Source of the DNA: Vitrella brassicaformis
Taxonomy: Eukaryota > Sar > Vitrellaceae
Reading direction: 5' to 3'
Assembly (NCBI GenBank): GCA_001179505.1
Contig: CDMY01000061.1
Coordinates: 32,983-96,982 of the forward strand
Length of the DNA stretch: 64,000 nucleotides
Positions within the stretch are counted from its first letter, which is position 1, and each line of letters begins with the position of its first letter. This document shows positions 34,161 to 47,373 of the stretch, in pieces. The translations under genes were made by a program, and so were the position numbers. A model generated the notes under the pieces. It was not told the DNA's origin, did not search any database, and saw nothing but the letters and a program-made list of their open reading frames with translations.

Positions 34161-35713
34161 TCACTGCCCCTCAGTCTGCTCGCCGTAAGAGGCATGCGCC
34201 CACATCTTCATCTGCACCACCAGCCCCTCCCTCCCGTCACTGCCTTCACTGCCGTACCGACCCGTCAGGCCTTCAGCAAACCGGTAGATACGGCTGATCA
34301 GCACCGGCACAGGCGGCCCCCCGATGTGCGTAGTTGACAGGCGGCTGTGGAGGCCACTCCCTTCGTGGCAGGGGGCCAGCAGATCGGCGGTGCTGATATT
34401 TCTCACGGTCGACGGCCTCGCGCTGCCGGACCAGCCTTCGGGCTTCAACACGTTGATCAGTTGTACGATCAGAACACCTACACAGACAAATGCAGAGAGA
34501 GATTTACATACCGTGGGTGTGGTGTGGTGTCAAGTCACGCTTTCCCTCTGTGTGTACCACACCACATGGTGCATCTCACCCACTGCACTGCCTGCCCTGC
34601 CTACCATCTAGAATCTCGAGGTGCGTGGCTATGATGATCCAGTAGTTCCCCCGCCGCCCTACAAAGCAAAAAGGCAGCAGCAGCAGACACAGTCGATCGA
34701 TCCATCGTGCCAGGCCAGGGAACCTCACCATATGTCCATGCCCCCCTCCATCTGGCCTTCCACGGTTTCGGCACTTCACTCGTTGACAAGGCCACCACTT
34801 CACCAAACACCGGCTCCAGGTGCTGCTTGACAAGTTGGACCAGATCCACCAACACCTTCCGGCGGGCGATCACAATGCGCCCACGGCGGGAGAACAGAAG
34901 CGCCGGCAGGTCACGCCGGTACTGTTGTCCGATGTACTCGCTGAGGTTGCTCCGGATGTCACTCCCGCGCTTGAAGACCGGTGCGTGGTTGCCGCCAAGA
35001 ACTCGTGATAAGAGAGGGCCATCGACCTTGACGCGCAGGAGCAGCTGCTGGGCACTCTCTAGGTCCATGGTACATTGAAGGCCGCTGCACGCGCCGTATC
35101 TCATGACGTCGGTGTCTGTGAAGGCCAGCGGCAGGGCTGCCACTCTGCCGGTCCCCTCGAGCAGCAGCAGGAACTGCGTGATGAGCTGCGTGAGAGCCCC
35201 GTCCGGCAGTAGCGACTTGAGCACGATGATTCTGCTGACGTCATGGACGAGAGAGAACGTCACGGTGTGCCCGATGGTTGTGTGCAAGTGGGCGATGCGT
35301 CTGTCGAGCTCGACGGTGACCAATTGCCAGCACGTGGCGTGACAAACTGCTCGGAGGACCGCCAAATCGACCTGCATCACCATGAGAGATAGAGAGGGCA
35401 ATGAATGCAAGGCGACATTCATTTGATGGTGCAGGTCGAGCTCACCGCCTCTTACCACATTGAGTCGTGGCAGAATGTCATCCCTGAGGAGCTCTGCTGG
35501 CAGCGGCAGCGCCAGGGGGACTCGCAGCGCAGGGGAGGGCCGCGGGACAACAGGAAACTCATCGATAACACTCAAAGGGTCACCTGGTCCGGCACCCAAG
35601 CATTTGGCATCACCAGGACCCTCAGCAAAGGCGCAACACGACCAGTTGGAGCCCATTAGCGCGAAACTTTCTTGCGAACCGCCGCTGCGAATCAGCAACA
35701 CACACTTCTTCAA
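34161..35713 (-). CDS. Unidentified protein, about four to five exons
   Basis: Begins MKKCVLLIRSGGSQESFALM at 35713. The second, long exon (about 34735-35372) starts QVDLAVLRAVCHATCWQLVT and continues through ELDRRIAHLHTTIGHTVTFS, LLPDGALTQLITQFLLLLEG, YIGQQYRRDLPALLFSRRGR and VLVDLVQLVKQHLEPVFGEV. Later exons add GRRGNYWIIIATHLEILDG, then VLIVQLINVLKPEGW and a C terminus ending SYGEQTEGQ. It has an alternating hydrophobic/charged pattern of a folded, mainly soluble protein; no clear membrane helix. I do not recognise the family. It is head to head with the Tubby gene, 95 bp apart. Confidence 0.6.
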
Positions 35714-35808
35714 CCATGTGCGCAGCAGCAGCGGTTTCAGAGAGCACCCTGAGGGCCTGAGGGGGGCGAGCTCGCGCGCGTCTCGCCCTCACCCAAGCGG
35801 AAACAACG
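35714..35808. promoter_or_regulatory. 95-bp bidirectional promoter, unknown gene / Tubby
   Basis: Contains the palindrome GCGAGCTCGC at 35766-35775, inside a G- and CG-rich stretch. This fits the motif seen in the other head-to-head gaps. Function is inferred. Confidence 0.4.
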
Positions 35809-38800
35809 ATGTTTCTCTCGCGTGATGCTTTCCTTGACGACGGCAAGAACACGTCTGCCACCGCTGCCCCTCACCCAACCACAAACGGCACCCATGCGGT
35901 TGGATCTTTTTCTACGCCCGACGGGCCTCGCGCAAGCCACGCTGCTGCACCAGGGGCAGCGGCTTTGGGGAATGGGGCCGTGTCTGCCACGGCGGGGGAG
36001 CCACACAGGGAAAGAGTGGCCGGTCCGGTGGAGACGTATGACAGCATGCCAGCCGGGGCAGGGGTCGCGAGCGGCGGCGGACTGGAGAGGCCATCGACGG
36101 CGACAAACCTGTACGAAGATGACAGAGGGACATGGCATTGCATGCACTGAAGCCAACACGCCACCAGTGAGTGCTCTGTGTGTGCGGCCTTGTTTGTTTC
36201 GTTCAGGAAGGAGAAGCTCCGCCATCAGAGGGAGGCCATGAAGAGGCGGCAGGCCGCCCACTCACACGCGCCGTCGGGTTTTGTGCAGCCAACCACGGCC
36301 TCCGCACCGTCCCCTTCTGCTTCGACGCCATCTGCCGGCGCATCTGACACAGCTACCTCCCCCTCTTTGGTCTCGGCCGGCCCGTCAGTCATGTCCAGGG
36401 GCGGTAGGCGGCATTCGGGCTCCCTGCCGAGGGCGGCTGTGGTTGCTGTCGCACAACGTACGTGAGGGGAGACAGACAAGACAAGACAAGACAGACACCT
36501 ACAGAGAGAGCGGCGCGGTGAGTGGGGTCTTGACTTTTCTTGGATGCGATACAGACACGAGCGCTGCTGAGGCAGCCACCCCAACATCAACAGCAACACC
36601 GACAATGGCCAAGGAAGCCCCACCGACTGAGGTACGGTGGACGCACTCTCCACCATAATCCAATTCCCGATCTCTCTTCCTTTGATTTGAGCCAATGCAC
36701 ACCCGCTTTGCTTTGCATGGCGGGTGTTCACTTCAGGCCGTTGAGTCCGTCCTTACCCACGACGCCCCCCACTGTGCTGGTTCGGACGAGTGCGATGACG
36801 ACGAGCGGTCAGAGCTGGGCGGGGAGGGGGAGGTGGCCGTGGGGGACGATGCCCGCGCCCACGCCGCCAGTCAATTTTCGATTGACGACAAGGGAGAGGG
36901 AGAAGGCGAAAGAGACAATGGACGTCGGCCCTCGAGGACGTACGCGTCTGAGGATGCGGCTGTGATGGAGGCCAGGCGGCGCAGCCTGGCAGAGAAAATG
37001 AAACACAGCGGCATCACGGACGTGTAAGCCAGTGGATGGGATGCCAGCCATACGAGGGGAGACACACACTTACGGCATTAAGGGATGGACTGTGTGTGTT
37101 ACTTACAGGTTCGACCCCACTCCCATCGAGCGAGCGCCGTCTTGCCCCTTCGAGACGGCTGTCAGAACCGCCACCGACCTGCGGCCGCTGCTGCTCAAGT
37201 ACAGCCAGCACCATCGATCGACACACAAAGAAGGAGACATAACGTCCGCTTCGCTTCGCCTGCGTCTGTGTCATTCATTCGTTGACTCAGTCCGCCTGCC
37301 AAGGGCGGCATGGTTGAGTGCCAGATCGTTCGGGAGAAGGGAGGGCTCAACAAACTGTTCCCCAAGTACACCCTACAAACTGAGGTCCGAAGCACGTATC
37401 GGGGGAGGAACACTCAGTCACATGTCGTTGTTGTTGCTGTGTCTCTTTGTCTTCAGAAGGGGATATTTCTGATGCGCTCGCAGAAAAGAAAACACAATAA
37501 GGTCTGCAGGTCGAGTCGAATGGATGGCACGCAATGAGCTGGTCTGGTCACGCCTCCCTCCCTCCCATGAGTGTCTGCCTTGCGTGTGTGTGGTTCAGAC
37601 GTCCAATTACTGGGTCTGGATGGGCTACGAGGACCCAACCAAGGACTCACCCAACTTCCTGGGAAAACTGAGGTGGGTAGGCTTGTGGCCCTCCCTCCAA
37701 TGTCATTCATGATGGGTGGGTATGTCTGTCTGGCGTCCCTTTGGCTTCTCCCTGCCTGCCTCCCCTCCCCACCTTCCAGGGCTAATTTCATTGGCTCCGA
37801 GTACACGCTCTTCGGCGACGGCGATGGCTCGCCCTCCTCAAGAGTAACAAAACAGCCAGCCCACCACATGGCTGGCACACTTGCACGCCCAGCTGTCTTG
37901 TTTCCCACTGTTGGTTGGGTGGATTCACTGGTTCAGAGTGCGTCTTTTTCGTCATCCCAGTCAGCGTCTGCCCGGACAGCGCTGAGTGGCGTGTCCGCCA
38001 GCAATGTCCTGAGTGGGGGGACGGACCAGAACATCCAGCAGCAGCTACAGCTACAGCAGCAGGAACAAGTCGCGGGAATCACTTATGTAGGCGTTGGTCT
38101 CTGGATAGAAACGCTAAGCAGGGATCGCATCGCGGGGGATTTCATGTGTGTGTATGTGTGTGTGTGTGTGAATGCAACTGTGTATGTGCAGACGAGCCAC
38201 TTGTGGGGTCGTCGGCCGCGGGGGCCGCGGCAGATGCAGGTCGTCATCCCAATGGTCAGTCAGTCAGGGGGGAGACATCTATCCATCCATTGGAACACAT
38301 TGACTGCGTTGACAAAGTCGACTGACTGACTGACACTCTGTTTGTCTGTGGGGCGTGCGTGTGCGCCTATCTTTGGCGCCCACATGCCCATGTGTGTGTG
38401 CAGGTGCACACGAGCAACGAGCGGTGGGTCTGCCGACCCGCAAACCACGAGGAGGAAGGTGACTGATGACACACAGACAGACAGAAGATACAAACATAGA
38501 ACACAAGCAACCAAACCGTTTTCGCCTCTGTGTGTGTGTGTGTGTGTGCGTGTCTTCTGGAAGGGTTGTTGAGTTACCTGAAGGTGGGCGACACGACCCA
38601 CGTGCTCACCTTCCAGAACAAACAGCCCAAGTGGAACGAACGTATGCGCCTCTGGGCAGACAGACACACACACACACACACCCCGTGTGTGTGGGTGGAC
38701 GCTGTGTGTGTGTGGATATCTGGGTGTGTGGGAACAGACATCGGTGCGTTCGTATTGAATTTCAACAAGCGCGTGACCCAGGCGTCCGTCAAGAACTTCC

Positions 38801-39035
38801 AGCTTGTCGCCAACGACGACCGTAAGAGAGACACGCACACACTGTGACAGGCACCACTCGTGTGCTGCCTGCGCATGTGGGTGGGCATTGCGTTGTGCAG
38901 CGGACACGGTGTACTTGCAGTTCGGCCGCGTCGGCAAGGACACATTCAACATGGACTTCAGGCAAGGCAAACCAATTGCACATACCAAAGACACACAGGA
39001 GGGGAAGACCAACGCACCGTACGCTCCCCCCCCCC
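35809..39035 (+). CDS. Tubby-family protein, 3' end lost in an assembly gap
   Basis: The Tubby domain binds phosphoinositides and, in animals, brings cargo to cilia. A disordered N terminus (MFLSRDAFLDDGKNTSATAA, then Ser/Ala/Pro-rich exons and MKRRQAAHSHAPSG) leads to the domain: MVECQIVREKGGLNKLFPKY, KGIFLMRSQKRKHNK, TSNYWVWMGYEDPTKDSPNF, LGKLRANFIGSEYTLFGDGD, RPRGPRQMQVVIP, LTFQNKQPKWNE, IGAFVLNFNKRVTQASVKNF and TVYLQFGRVGKDTFNMDF. These follow the Tubby barrel in order, including the basic strand that binds PIP2 in other members. The final exon (normally PLS...QAFAI...KLACE) should lie right after 38961, but the N run begins at 39036 and no such exon appears after it. The coding end is therefore missing. 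About 14 short exons. Confidence 0.87.
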
Positions 39036-39335
39036 NNNNNNNNNNNNNNNNNNNNNNNNNNNNNNNNNNNNNNNNNNNNNNNNNNNNNNNNNNNNNNNNN
39101 NNNNNNNNNNNNNNNNNNNNNNNNNNNNNNNNNNNNNNNNNNNNNNNNNNNNNNNNNNNNNNNNNNNNNNNNNNNNNNNNNNNNNNNNNNNNNNNNNNNN
39201 NNNNNNNNNNNNNNNNNNNNNNNNNNNNNNNNNNNNNNNNNNNNNNNNNNNNNNNNNNNNNNNNNNNNNNNNNNNNNNNNNNNNNNNNNNNNNNNNNNNN
39301 NNNNNNNNNNNNNNNNNNNNNNNNNNNNNNNNNNN
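39036..39335. other. Assembly gap of 300 N
   Basis: Exactly 300 N bases, preceded by a run of C (39026-39035). It very likely hides the last Tubby exon. The real length is unknown because 300 may be a placeholder. Confidence 0.95.
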
Positions 39336-39636
39336 ATAGTGGCAGTAGCACACACACATGCGTTCCGTGGTCGTGGATGGGATGCCATGGCACCACTGGT
39401 CGACTGATTTGATGAATGAATGAAGGTGGACGGACATCGCTAGCTGCTTGAATCACAAGTCAGTCAACACGTACTGAACGTATCGCTGGCTGGTCACGTG
39501 TAGTGAGTGTACTACTCAACACACCAACACACGCACAGTTCGCCTGTCTGTCTGTCTGTCTGTCTCCATCCATCCATCCACCCATCCATCCATCAGTGTC
39601 TGTCTGTGTGTCTGTCTGTCTGTCTGTCTGTGTGTG
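39336..39636. other. Intergenic, microsatellite-rich
   Basis: Contains TGAATGAA repeats, long CTGT runs and CATC repeats (39545-39635). No coding exon is evident; the Tubby C terminus is not here. Confidence 0.5.
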
Positions 39637-42600
39637 TCATGCTGCCGGTCCCACGCCATTGGTGGTGGCACCAGACGACGACGAGCCGCCCTCCTTGAGC
39701 GTATCGGCCGCCAGATACCTGCATATATTACAAATGGCCATGATATCATTCATGTACCTACCTACCGTGTGTGCGTCACCCACCTGACATCAGGGTCTTC
39801 ATCTTCTGCCAGCCGCTGCAGGGTCTCTTGCACAGCCTGACGTACGTGACACACACACAGACAAGACAGCCGCCCAGCCCAAGCATATATATCGCGCACA
39901 CGCGCATAGCTATGGCTGTGCTTTGATGTGATGCGAGTACGGACCGCGTTGACAGGTTCAGGTTTGAGTGCGGCGCGCATCTTTCCGAGTGTCTTGCAGG
40001 CGTTGTACCTCACGTTGGGCACCCTGTCGTGGGCAGCCGACACGGCCAGCGGCAGCAGATGCTCCTCGATCAACTCACGGGGGAAGATCTCACACAACGT
40101 CTGGTGGCGTAAGGTAAACCCACTCAGGGAGAGACAAGGGGATGGTTGTGAGAATATGCATGACGCCTGGCTGGCTGGCTGGCTACCTTGACGCAGAATA
40201 GGACGGTCATTCTGTGTAGGTAGTTGGGTGAGTCCTTCTGCTTGAGCAGATCAGGCAGCACATGCGACTCCGCCCACGACTGACCCAACACCTACCGATA
40301 CAGACAGACAGAGAGAGGGGATGAAACCAGTGCTGTCCTTGTGTGTGGATGGCTGGATGTGATGTCTGGTCACCTCAGTGAGTTTCTTGAGGCGCTGCGA
40401 TGCTGCGTCGCGTATCGAGAAGACAGGGTCCTGGAGCGCCTTTCGGTACACCTCACCCATCTCCTTCTCGAAGATGTCCACACCCTAGACAGACAACCAA
40501 TACACACACGGACGGCACAACACAACCAGGAGAGGCAGGAGAGGGAGATGTGGCTTATGTGGGTCGGTGTGTGGGGGTGTGTGTGGGTGCGGCGACTGAC
40601 TGACTCACTGACCAGGTGCTGTGCGAGGATGGGTATGTGGTCCAGCACAGCCTGCCGCACACGCCACTGCTTGTCTCCCGCCAGCTCTACCACAGCCGGC
40701 AACAACGCCTGACACACACATGGCGGCGGGGGAAGGGGGGGGGTGGGGGGAGGGACACACATGCACACACCCGGGCGGGCGAATGTGTCACTTCCGTACC
40801 TACCTCGTGGAAATTCTCGACTCCCACGACATTTGCGATTTTGTCCACACTGGCCAAGACGCGAAGACGGACCTCAGGAACCTGGTCCCTAACACGCACA
40901 CACCCATATCATGATATACAAATCGTTTGTGGTTTGGTTGATGTGAGCGTTTGTGTCGTTGTGTCGAGTTCTCCACCCATTGACCCAAACACCACCCAGC
41001 TACCTGAGGAGTGCGATGATGATTGGCATCAGGTGTTCGAGGGTCAGGTCCTGCTCGAAGATCGGTGCCAACTCCAACACGGTCGTCGCCAACGCACCTG
41101 CACACTCAATCAAGAGGGGTGGACAAACAGACAGACAGACAGACAGACAGCATCTTGTCTGTTCGTTCTGTGTTGTGTGTCTTGTGTGTGTGTGTGTCAT
41201 GACTGCGGGTGGATTGGATGGTCAGTCACCTCTGACGAGGCTGGTCTGGTCGGTGACCAGTTTGTTGAGGGTCTCGATGGTGCTCCTGAACGTCGGCCAC
41301 CCCTTCCACTCGGGAAACCTCTGGACATATGGACATATCATCAGTATCATCAACAATCCCACCCACACACAGCACAGGCAGCCCTGGACAGTGGCTGCAT
41401 CTGTGTCGGTGTTTGTGTCTGTGTGAGTGTCTTGTGCGCTGCGCTGCGCTGCGCCGTGCCGACCCACCCTGAAGATGTCGACCAGTTTGGCCGTCGCGAC
41501 GGTGCGCACCTCATGCTGCATGCACTCCAACAACCAACAGAGACGCATGCCATGCGCTGGTCGGTGGGTTGGTTGGCTGGCATGTTTGCTGGTGACTCAC
41601 TGACCTCCTGGTCTTCGAGCAGCGTTATGTACTTGGGAATGACGAACTCGCGCACCTGGTCGATCCCGTCTGCACTGCCCTCAGCCACTGCATCCGCCAA
41701 CTGCACCTCCGTAAGCAAAACATGTTGGTCGATGGGGAGACGAGACGCATGTGTGTTGTGTGTGGTGTGTTGTGTGTGGGAAGTGCTGTACGTATGTGTT
41801 GTGGTGTAACTGACCGACCTCTTTGAAGTTGTCAGCTGCCATGTACCGAACCCGCCACGCCTTGTCCACTGCACACACACACATTTACACACACATACAG
41901 AGGGTCACAACATGCACACCTGCCTGCCCTGACTGAGAGCGGGTCTCTGAGTGGATGTGTGTGTGTCTTGTTCCTTCACCCACTCACTTGTGGCCGCTTC
42001 GACGACCGGTCTGACGAGTGTGTCGAATTCCTCGGGCAGCTTGCGGGTCATCGAGATGCAGTTCCTCATCACAAACAGACGCACAGAATCCTAGGAGCAC
42101 ACCACACACGAAAGATGGAGGGAGATGTGTATATATGTGTGTTCGGTGGCAGGGCAGGCGGTGGTGTGTGTACGTGGTCGTCGACGGATAGCTTCCTGAA
42201 GACCTCGACGACACTTTGAGTCGCCACCTGATCCTTGGGCAGCACCTCCAGGAAACTCTGCAGCCCAGCCACCAAACACACAAACAGCCACACGCAGATG
42301 GATGGATGGATGGATACCCACTCGATCCGATCGAGACCTTCCCTCCCTCCCTGCCTCCCCCCCGGCCTCGCTGACAGACACACCGAGAGGTAGTGTGCGG
42401 CTGCCCTGCGGACCATGGGCGCACTGTCGTTGCTGAGAGTCTCGAGGGTCTCCACCAGGTTGGCCTCCATCGCCAGCTCGTCGCCCAACTTCTGCCACAC
42501 TGCCGGCAGCAACGCACACGCCGACATCTTGGCCGTGAACCTGAATGAATGAATGACCACACACAGACGCGGCGCACATGCACACAGCACAGCACAGGGC

Positions 42601-43477
42601 TGTCGGAGGAAGGAAGGAACATTTGTGGGCTGTGGGTGAATCAATCGGCTTGGCCGGCGGACCGGACCATTCGGCGTTTTGCAGCCTGTCGAGTAGTTTG
42701 GTGATGTGGGAGGCCTGGGTCTCCAAAGGGATGGCGCCGATGATCTTCCGAAGCGACTCGACCGCCTTAACGAATGAATCCCCCACACGGATTGCATTGC
42801 AGGGGGTGGGTGTGCGTGACGTATTCGGTGCTGCTCTCCTTCCAACCAACCTTATCCCGGACGGCAGTTTCTTCCAAACACGCGAAGTCCTCCACAATGG
42901 CTGCACCCCACCGCCCCGCCCCGCACGCAGACACACACAGAAACAGCCAGGCATGCAGGCCGCCGGTCATTTTATCATCGTTGGTGTGATGTGATTGGTG
43001 TCCTGGCTGGCTGGCTGGCTGGCTGGCTGTGTGTGTGTTTGGCTGCCTCTCTGGCGTCCGCACGCACGTATGATGCAGCAAGCGTGTTCCGGGCCTCCGA
43101 CGGCATCGATGGCCTTGCCCAGCTGCTCCGACAACGCTATCAGCACCTCATCGTCGTCGTCCAACATCTCACCTGCAGTGCACCACACACAATCCATTCA
43201 TCCATCCATCCATCCATGCATCCAGCCACACTCATCAAATCAAGTGTCTGTCTGCCCACACTCATTCCATTCATTATTCCCGTGTGACCCTACCTACCTA
43301 CGTACCTTGTATGAAGGGAATGAGTTCGTTTCGTGTTCTGTCTGGCCCGAGTGCGACGCATATGGTGCTGAGTGAGCGGACCGAGTGGAGGCGGGCCTGG
43401 AGGTCCTCGTGCCGCAGCTCCTGGATCAGAATCGACACTGGATTGGGGTTGAACTGCTGAGAGTGAGATACACTCAT
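39637..43477 (-). CDS. PP2A scaffold A subunit (PR65, HEAT repeats)
   Basis: Scaffold that joins the PP2A catalytic and B regulatory subunits. From MSVSHSQQFNPNPVSILIQE at 43477 it runs DLQARLHSVRSLSTICVALG, TRNELIPFIQ, DDDDEVLIALSEQLGKAID, EETAVRDKAVESLRKIIGAI, FTAKMSACALLPAVWQ, MVRRAAAHYLS, DSVRLFVMRNCISM, WRVRYMAADNFKE, RTVATAKLVDIFR, LEHLMPIIIALLRDQVPEVR, GDKQWRVRQAVLDHIPILAQ, DPVFSIRDAASQRLKKLTE, NYLHRMTVLFCVK, HDRVPNVRYNACKTLGKM and DEDPDVRYLAADTLKEGG. About 15 HEAT repeats are expected and the pattern matches PR65 block by block. Around 17 exons, most holding one repeat or half a repeat. The C terminus ends in a short Ser/Gly/Ala tail. It lies head to head with the coiled-coil gene at 43689. 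Confidence 0.94.
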
Positions 43478-43688
43478 GGAGCCGCAACCACTGACGCTGA
43501 ATGAATGAACCAATGGCCGGATGGATCAAGGCAGCGAGTGCAGCGAGTGCTTCTAGTGCCTTCTCTCAGCGGTTTCTTGCCGGTCTTTGTGTTTCTTCAA
43601 GTAGTCATCTAAGCCTGTTGCTCAACACACACGCCCAGCGAGAAGGCTCCAAGATCTCCAAGCTCGCAGAGACCGCCTAGGGTGCTCC
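43478..43688. promoter_or_regulatory. Bidirectional promoter, PP2A-A / coiled-coil gene
   Basis: 211 bp between opposite start codons. AAGCTCGCAG occurs at 43660-43669, about 20 bp before the + start codon. GCAGCGAGTGCAGCGAGTGC is a local tandem repeat near 43530-43550. Function is inferred. Confidence 0.45.
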
Positions 43689-46600
43689 ATGAAAGCGCTG
43701 CCGCCGCAGGGCCTGAAACCAACGAGAGGGGAACTGAATGTCGGCGGACGGCAGTGCGTCAGAAGGTACAGAAGCAACAAATTTCTCGCACACAGTGGCT
43801 CCCTATTGCCCACGTCTGTGCTGCATTCGCGCCATTTGGCTGTGTTGTGTGCAGCGGTGGAGGCCCTGCGTGTGGAGCTGGCGCATAAGAGTTCAGAGCT
43901 GTCTGAGTTCACTCGCAGGGCGGAACAGGAGTTCTCGAGACTCAGGAGCGAGGTGAGGCGGTGCGCTCAGAGGAAGGAAGAAGGAAGCAGAGAATAGAGA
44001 ATGAATGCACTCACTGGTGAATCGAATCAGGTTGATGCTCTCTCTTTGTGCGTGTGGCATGCAGCTGGGCGAGTATGCCGATGACCTGCTGCACAGGGAC
44101 ATCGAGATAGAGAAGCTCAGGGCTGAGGTACGCACGCACGGCCCTCCCTTACCGTGGCAGGCACGGCGTGTGCATGCAGAGCTCACATGTGACCTGACTG
44201 ACCATGGATGGCCCTGTCTGTCTGTGCACTCACTGCAGTTGCAGGACCGTGATGGGCGTATTAGGGAGCTCGAGAGCAGACAAAATGTATGATAGTTATG
44301 TCAGAAGAACACCACACCCTGCTGCATGATAGATGGCTGACAGACTCATGCGTCAAATCGAGGAGCAATGCGTTTGTGTGTGCATATGTGCAGTCGTCGG
44401 ATGGCAGCCGTCACCCGTCGTCAATGGCCCCCTCCTCCCACCATGCCACACCGCCACCCATCCCCCAGCAGCCCTCCCTCTCGCGGCACCACTCGCGGCC
44501 ATCGCCATTCGTCAAGTCCCGGACGACAGGTGAGAGGCAGGAAGCTGCCGCTGCTGCCGACAAAGGCGATAGATGCGGCAGTGACATGTTTACGAGTCCT
44601 GTGCGCGGTGATGGGGGCGGGGGCAAGAGGGAGGGCGACAGGGCCGCCAAGGCAGCGTGTGTGCAGTCACCGGTAGGCAGGGACTGCACACACATACAGC
44701 AAGATGGATGGCGGGAAGAGACCAATGTCAGTCGTGTCAGTCTGATGGATGCCTCTCTGCCCGGTGTGCCGGTTTGTGTGAGCTCCCTCAGGCGTTGGAT
44801 GAGCTTAGGGCTACGTTGAAGAGTCTGCGGGAGTCGAACCACCGGGTAATGTATTGAGTGCAGTGCCTGAAGGGTAGACAGCCAGCAGAGGAAGGCAGTG
44901 CAGTCAGGCCACTTGGCTGGCTGGCTGGTTGGTCGATCGGTGAATGATGATACATAAAATAGGTCAGAATCTGCAGCCCACACACGATGAGTGAGGGCCC
45001 TGTAGACAAAGACATATTACACACTCGCTGACCCGTCAGACCACACCACCCACACACATACAAGGCAAGGGCTGCTTCACGTGGTTGCCGCCTCAGCAAA
45101 CATCCCTGTGTGTGCACTCTGTCTGTCTTTCTGTCTGTCTGTATGTCTGTGTGTTGCATGTTGTGTGCAGGACACGACTCCCCCTCAGCTGCGGTTCACG
45201 CCCGTCAAGACGCCTGCGGCCTTCACACAGTCGGCCAACGCCAAGCCGCCAAAACCGCCGGAGCCCAGGCAAGACCACCATGCCAATGCCACAGCACCGC
45301 GGCCGCCAGCCCGCCCGAACCTCAACATCTCTGCGCCGAGTGGTTTGCGCGTGAGCACTGCCGGCCGGCTGCCTGTGAGCGGCCGCCGGTCGTCACCCCG
45401 CTCTGTGGCTCTCTGGGAAGACGAGGAGGACACCAGGGAAGGAGCTGAGGGAGGACAGAACGATGCCGTGTGGCCCGAACAAGGCTCGAGAAGGGAGACA
45501 GCCGAGAGGTCGGCCTTGACAACACCACAGCTGTCATCGCATCAGCCCAAGACGAGTACACATCACCAGCCATGGGCACCTTCACCATTCGGCCGGAGGG
45601 TCCCGCACTTGCCGCAGCACCAGCACCAGTCGCCGGAGGATGCGCCTTCCCCCCTACCCATCTGTTCGCCCTCTCCCCCCGTGCCCCTACCACCGTTCTC
45701 CACCCCGGCACGTGAGAGGGCTGCCACGGCCATGCCGGTCAGCATCGCCCCACCCGAGCTGGTCACCACCCCTCAGGCAACAGCCAAGTACCCCTCGTGG
45801 ACCAATGCCACGCCCCTGGAGCGTGTCCGGCGCGACCATGCGGGCTGTGAGGGCGATGGTGTCGGTGGTGAGTCTGCGAGCCCCCCCTCTGTGATCCAGC
45901 GTGACTTCGGCATGGGCGTGCGGTCATCCCTGACTGCACCATCGCCGCCATATCACTATCACAAGAGGGACCATCATGCCGTTGCGGCCGACCATGCGGC
46001 TGCGGAGAGGGAGGGGCAGGGCGGGGGCGATGAGGGTGTCGGGACGACCACGTCCATCTTGGCTGAGCTGCGAGAGCTGCGATCACGGATGGGTGAGATA
46101 GGGGCGGTGCTGCGGCGGGAGGCGTCCAAGGCCATGGAGGGGCATGCAGCACTGCTGGGCAGGCAGAGGAGCGGCGCTATCGGCGATCTAGGAGAGTGGA
46201 TGGAGGCGCTTGGGATGCCAACCGCACACAAGACGCCTGTCCCAGAGCAGCCCCCAAGTGATGCCAGTGGTCACACCGGGCTGATGAGGCATGCCGGGCC
46301 TGTCCGGTCGCAGCCTCAGCTATCGAGGGGCCCTCAGCAGATGGTAGATGACGGAGCACGGCTGAGAGCCCATGCCCGGCCGCACAAGAATGGGCAGCGG
46401 GGAGAGGGCACCGTCGGAGAGAGGGATGAGGATGGAGAGATAGTCCATGGGCGGCTTCCGACAGAACAGCACACTAGTGGGGTAAGCGAAGCGAAGTAGA
46501 AAGGGCCCGGCCCACCACACCATCTGTTTGACATCCACTTCTGTGGCCTGCCTGCCTTCAGGTCTCTATCCCCGTGTTGCCGTGTCCGCCACCGCAGCAG

Positions 46601-47373
46601 CTGCCTCTCCCCAATCGCCTCAGCAGCATCCGACCCCCAATCGCACAACGACATACCCGGCAAATCCTGAGGTCGGCAGCCGACACCGGCCAGCCGCGAA
46701 GCGACATGCTGCCTCAGCGTCGGCCCTCGTCTGCCCGTCTAAGCCCGCCGGTCTGCCCGTCTCCCCCGGCATCATCTGTCTTGTCGTCGAACGACTTGCC
46801 CAAGGACAGGACGTGTGATTGGAACCCAGCGCCGTCCAGCACGGTGGTGCATAGCAGAGATATAGCTGAGTGTCGTCCCCCTTCGCCCCCGCGGCTGCAG
46901 TGCCGTCGTGCCTCGCGGCTCTTGTCAGGTCGCTCCGATGATGGCACAGGGGCGTTGTCGTCGGGCGGGTCAAGTGACTCGAGGCGGCGCAGGAGGGGCT
47001 CAGAGGAGAGACCACACCGTACCCTAGGTGTGTTAGCAGAGGATGCATGTCACAGACACTCACCTGTGCGCTTTGTACATGCGACTGTGTGTGTGCGTCA
47101 GGACCGGTTGATGCTCACAAGCAGCAGGCGGCGATGAGCATTCAGTCGCAGACGTCATCGGTCGACCACCCCCCGGTCATCACCACATCGTCGACCACCA
47201 CCCACCCGCCGCCATCGACCGACCCGCCGGGTTCCAACTCGCATCAGCTCCGACTGCCCAGGCCCATCCTGCCCATCTTGCCTGCGTCCCAGCCGTTGCC
47301 GACGCCCAAGATGAGGCGGCGCCAGTCTAGCTGTGATGGGAGTGGGAGGCGGGTCTGGTGTGGTGTGGTGTGA
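43689..47373 (+). CDS. Coiled-coil and disordered protein of unknown function
   Basis: About nine exons. The first exon gives MKALPPQGLKPTRGELNVGG; the junction to the second exon near 43768-43857 is not fully resolved in frame. Coiled-coil segments follow: VEALRVELAHKSSELSEFTR, LGEYADDLLHRDIEIEKLRA, LQDRDGRIRELESRQN and ALDELRATLKSLRESNHR. The middle and C-terminal two thirds are Pro/Ser/Arg/His-rich and disordered, with one more helix (SILAELRELRSRMGEIGAVL). The last exon ends PKMRRRQSSCDGSGRRVW near 47345. The architecture resembles centrosomal or cytoskeletal scaffold proteins, but no family is recognised. The long exon at 45170-46480 has clear coding bias over 430 codons. Confidence 0.6.

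Noticed and set aside
38789-39456. Open frames running through the N run
   Set aside because: They are unbroken only because N codons cannot contain a stop.
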